Source: Paragorgia papillata (taxonomy: Eukaryota > Cnidaria > Anthozoa > Scleralcyonacea > Coralliidae). From it: a stretch of DNA of 64,000 nt. The notes beneath the pieces are model-generated. The model made no database searches. It was not told where the DNA came from and saw nothing but the letters and a program-made list of their open reading frames with translations. This document shows, one piece after another, positions 61,297 through 64,000 of this stretch. The position numbers and the translations under genes were made by a program. Positions within the stretch are counted from its first letter, which is position 1; the number at the start of each line of letters is the position of its first letter. The stretch is from NCBI GenBank assembly GCA_035771165.1, contig JAWNZC010000414.1:1-64000 (forward strand), written 5' to 3'.

Positions 61297-61347
<51 letters not shown>

Positions 61348-61401
61348 ATCTTCAGGCGAAGATCGCCCCGCGTGAAACTGACAGTTGCGACACTCAACAT
61401 T

Positions 61402-61432
<31 letters not shown>
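61297..61432. repeat. Two (TA)n tracts with a short hairpin between them
   Basis: TA runs at 61297-61345 and 61403-61432. Between them, gatcttcaggcgaagatc is a perfect 7-bp hairpin (61347-61364). No RNA gene recognised. Confidence 0.85.
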
Positions 61433-61434
<2 letters not shown>

Positions 61435-61506
61435 TAAGTGAACAGATAATTAGTATCGAGTTCGAAATCATATAGATAGAGTGCTCAATACCGAAGTAGA
61501 GCGAAA

Positions 61507-61619
61507 TAGTAAAATAAAGACAAAGTTGGTTTACTTCATAAGAACGTTATTCACGACAAATTTGTTTCGTGTGGCAAGCTTCACCAGATGAGTGTGGTAA
61601 CTTTGTCTTTATTTTACTA
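61507..61619. repeat. 113-bp inverted repeat with 21-bp perfect arms
   Basis: tagtaaaataaagacaaagtt (61507-61527, shown here minus nothing but its last base pairs) pairs perfectly with 61599-61619 across a 71-base loop. It lies in the kinase-gene intron, just upstream of the acceptor. It may be a small MITE; no clear target duplication was seen. Confidence 0.7.
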
Positions 61620-62452
61620 TATATATAATTAAATATAAAATGATTTTCATATCATTGATCAAATTTTTCTATTTTAGAATTCCCTTTCCATACTTCCTAA
61701 ACAGTGAAGCCAAGATTGGCATTGGTGTCTTTGGTAATTGTTTCATCAGGAAATTTAAGCGGTTTGGGATAAATGTCGTGGAAAAACAACTAATTGGTGG
61801 TAATCTGAATATGCTGTATCGAGAAGCACAACACTTACATATATTTGCCCACAGGTGTATACCACACCTTTTAGGTGTCAAAGTTGATGACAACCCACTA
61901 CACTGTATCTCTTACAATGGAATTTGTTGGTGAAGGCAATCAGTCAGTAACAGTACATAAGCTTTTATTTTCTCCTGATTTTGAAAAAAATAAGTGTGAA
62001 ATGTGTACAAAAGACTAGCTTTGCATTTCCTACGACATCACTGATGCATTAGATAATATCCATAAAAAAGGATATTTACATTGTGATCTCAAAACAGATA
62101 ATGTTCTGGTTTCCAAGAAGAAGGGGTATTTAAATGACTTTGGGAAAGTACGAGAAATGGCACATCCTTCAGCAAAAAAATACAACAAACATTTTAGTCA
62201 TATAGCACCAGAAGTGTTGAAAGGTCATCCTGTCAGTTCAGCTAGTGATGTCTATTCACTTGGTAGGATATTAACAACCATTGGAAAGGAGACAACTGCA
62301 ACACTGAACTGGGAAAAACTTCAGTAAATTCTGATCCAAGGCAGAGGCCCACTCTTTTGCGTATTTTGACAACTTTAAATTCATCGAACATCCACAAGTA
62401 GTTGAAAGTGACATTAATACAGTATTATAAGTAACCACACTTTAGGCAGCTA

Positions 62453-62708
62453 CAATCATTGACAAAAATAGTTGGCACGACACTGCGAAGTTGTGTTCAA
62501 GTCCTATATTGCTCGAAAATTTTAATTTATCTTCTGTTTCCCCCCATCCCCCGTCTCAATGTTGGTCCCATTACGATGATAGAGTGTCGATGTGCATCAC
62601 AACACCATTAGCCCATCATTGAGGTCCTAAACAACATTGAAATGGGGGGAAGGGGGTCCACACCTGCTAAACGTGTAATGTGTGCCAACCATTTTGTCAA
62701 CGATTGTC
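62453..62708. mobile_element. 256-bp inverted-repeat element (Tc1/mariner-like MITE or TIR remnant)
   Basis: acaatcattgacaaaaatag…ttggcac at the left is matched in reverse by gtgccaaccattttgtcaac…gattgt at the right (about 26 bp, three differences). Internal C- and G-rich tracts (ccccccatccccc, ggggggaaggggg) are also mirrored. It sits 180 bp upstream of the Tc1-like transposase and could be its long terminal repeat region or an independent MITE. The window end hides the other side. Confidence 0.6.
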
Positions 62709-62885
62709 TGAATAAAATCGAAACAATTAAGACCAGACATCTCTCGTTTGGTATGTGACATACTTCTAAAACTTTACATACCTTACGGTATAAGGGAAAG
62801 GTAATCCATTCCATGTTAAAAAAATTATATTTATTATATGACGTCACAATTGCATGATGTTACATAGACAACTTAAGTTTGCAAG

Positions 62886-63954
62886 ATGGTTTTCAAAGTA
62901 CGATTGAGTGATAAACAACGCGCATTGGCGATGTTTCTGCGCCAGGAGAAAAAATATTCTTGTCAACAAATCGCTTTTAAAACCCAAGTGTCTAAATCAA
63001 GTGTTTTGCGAGTTATTCGAGAAGGTTTATGCAAAAAACGAAAGCAACAGAATGAAGAACGTAAACGTGGCCGACCTGAACTATTAACATTACGTCAAAA
63101 AAGAAAGTTACGAAGAGCAATAATGAAACTTAGAGAAGAAGATCCGAACTTTACAGCAATGAAGGTAGTGGAATGGAGTGGAATTTCCGTAACTGCAGCT
63201 CATTGCGGCAGGGCATCAGGGCGTTTCGTTAAAGCTGGAAAAAAGGACTTCTAACCACAAAAGACTACAAACAACGAGAAAAATACGCGAGAGTGATGTT
63301 GAAACGCCCAAACGATTATTGGACAAAAGATGTTGCTTTTTATCTCAACGGTGTTTCTTTTGTTTTTAAAAATAATCCACTAGTGACGCGACAAAACCTA
63401 AGAATAGAGTCTGGAGGAAAAGAAGTGAGGGTTTGGAAATAACGACAAAGGGAAGTAAGGATCTGCCTGGGGGGAAACGACTTCATTTGATGGTGGCCAT
63501 AGCTCATGGGAAAGGCGTAATCCTTGCAGAACAATATGAAAAAATGAACGGAAATTATTTTTCCGAATTTGTGAGACGAAATTTTCGTATTCTTTTTGAA
63601 ATAGCTGGAAAAGAGGAAGGGGACCCAAACATATTTGTCATGGACAATGACCCATCTCAAACATCTGCAAAAGCGAGAGCGGCTATGGCAAGAATTGGCG
63701 CTTCATTGGAGAAAATTCCACCACGATCACTGGACCTCAACCCAATTGAAAATATGTTTCATGTAATGAGAAGAAGAATAGAAGATGAAGTGAAGCAACG
63801 TAGTATTACGCATCAGACATGGCACGAGTTTGTGGACGCCGTAAAGCATAACGTTTGGTCAATCCCCAAAGATTATATAGATATAACCATATCCAGTATA
63901 CCCAAACGACTAAAAGAAATATGCCAACGAAAGGGACGGAGGACAAAATATTAA
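62886..63954 (+). pseudogene. Tc1-like transposase (DD34E), disabled by two frameshifts
   Basis: ATG 62886 opens a helix-turn-helix N-terminus (VRLSDKQRALAMFLRQEKK, YSCQQIAFKTQVSKSSVLRV) and a GRP-type linker (KRGRPELLTLRQKRKLRRA). A one-base shift in an A-run near 63240 is followed by LTTKDYKQREKYARVML and WTKDVAFYLNGVSFVF; a second shift near 63395 is followed by SRVW-like NRVWRKRSEGLEI. The frame from 63433 on is open to TAA at 63952: KGSKDLPGGKRLHLMVAIAH, FVMDNDPSQT (second Asp), then SLDLNPIENMFHVM with Glu 35 residues later (34 between), as in Tc1. The first catalytic Asp is expected in the YLNGVSF segment, where Asn (codon 63346-63348) is found. A tgacgtca octamer lies at 62839-62846. 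The right terminal repeat is beyond the window. Confidence 0.9.
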
Positions 63955-64000
63955 CAATCAGCTTCACCATACTCTATATAACTTTAATGATAATGAATAA

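Larger units (their letters stand above)
60024..61298 (+). repeat. ~277-bp satellite, five tandem copies, carrying hammerhead ribozymes
   Basis: Units start with caacgctcactaccctt at 60024, 60286, 60563, 60840 and 61093, giving lengths 262, 277, 277, 253 and a final partial unit. The short units are explained by a 15-base deletion (copy 1) and a 24-base deletion (copy 4), both inside the ribozyme. The array begins and ends in (TA)n. Each unit also holds nested inverted repeats: tctgaatgta…ttca with tgaa…tacattcaga (60345-60359/60416-60430 in copy 2), and cacatgcg with cgcatgtg (60372-60379/60395-60402), giving a rod-like fold. Open frames on the minus strand are by-products of the repeat. Confidence 0.95.
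59481..62402 (+). pseudogene. Protein kinase pseudogene: coiled-coil exon (59481-~59690) + kinase exon (61678-~62402)
   Basis: Exon 1 opens at ATG 59481 (MRHTKEEKRR), has an in-frame TAG at 59511, then a basic, helical segment (KKRTTTMNNVIQEIRAVAEQ, YYRRWKKTVEENGQLKKRL) that looks like a coiled coil. The kinase exon follows the acceptor ttctattttag (AG 61676-61677). Its glycine loop is GIGVFGNC, followed by REAQHLHIF (αC-like), a frameshift near 61905, and MEFVGEGNQSVTVHKLL (hinge). A TAG at 62016-62018 stands where Trp is likely. Then come ALDNIHKKGYLHCDLKTDNV (HRD with Arg to Cys, 62079), DFG (62136), APE (62205) and SDVYSLG. A frame change after 62327 gives SDPRQRPTLLRIL (subdomain XI Arg). 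All core kinase motifs are in order, with four disabling changes. The two exons may belong to one gene: their pairing is inferred from order, orientation and memory of similar coiled-coil kinases in corals. The intron is filled by the satellite below. Confidence 0.75.

Noticed and set aside
61561..61610. Second hammerhead near caccagatgagtgtgg
   Set aside because: It has gatgag but no gaaa element, no stem II and no cleavage triplet in the right order. The conserved symmetry there is the 21-bp inverted repeat.

Overview
This is a eukaryotic window, most likely from an early-branching metazoan; I favour an anthozoan cnidarian such as a coral, with a sponge as the alternative. The reasons are AT-rich DNA with sparse coding sequence, spliceosomal intron signals (GT...AG with phase-matched exons), and a mix of hAT, Tc1, LINE, DIRS-like and fold-back elements. 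There is also a hammerhead-ribozyme satellite and a protein family that I remember as multi-copy in coral and sponge genomes. The taxonomic call is inference. I see no intact, clearly functional host protein gene; every recognisable coding region carries disabling lesions.

Layout. (1) 0-17 kb: a mosaic of dispersed repeats. It opens with a 212-bp MITE carrying 48-bp terminal inverted repeats and a TTA duplication. Several related repeat blocks follow as direct and inverted copies (1.4/5.9 kb, 2.3/15.8 kb, 3.7/5.5 kb, 7.7/10.3/12.3/14.5 kb). Degraded LINE reverse transcriptase and DIRS-like RT/RNase H fragments lie at 13.5-14.5 kb. (2) 16.7-18.3 kb: two short tandem duplications leading into the main array. 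(3) 18.34-47.2 kb: one uninterrupted ~29-kb minisatellite, about 720 copies of a 40-bp unit, with higher-order repeats of several lengths and a unit variant that carries a poly-G tract of 9-19 G. The right edge degenerates into diverged units. (4) 47.6-52.4 kb: a 1.6-kb fold-back element, with a complete-looking 3.18-kb hAT transposon abutting its right terminus. The hAT transposase is broken by one frameshift and one in-frame stop. (5) 53.4-55.4 kb: a two-exon pseudogene of an uncharacterised multi-copy protein family. (6) 55.8-59.2 kb: small palindromic elements, two arrays of AACTAC/GTAGTT palindromes, and a 642-bp hAT derivative with a perfect 8-bp target duplication and a BED-type zinc-finger remnant. 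(7) 59.5-62.4 kb: a protein-kinase pseudogene (coiled-coil exon plus kinase exon) whose intron holds TA microsatellites and a ~277-bp, five-copy satellite. Three of those copies carry a complete type I hammerhead ribozyme. (8) 62.4-64 kb: a small inverted-repeat element and a Tc1-like transposase pseudogene cut off by the window end.

The most interesting item is the hammerhead satellite at 60.0-61.3 kb. Its two adjacent intact ribozymes would release a 277-nt RNA with an extended rod-like fold, the hallmark of retrozyme-like small circular RNAs. The second is the 29-kb array, whose nested higher-order repeats record recent amplification. All assignments come from reading the sequence by eye; no database search or folding program was run.
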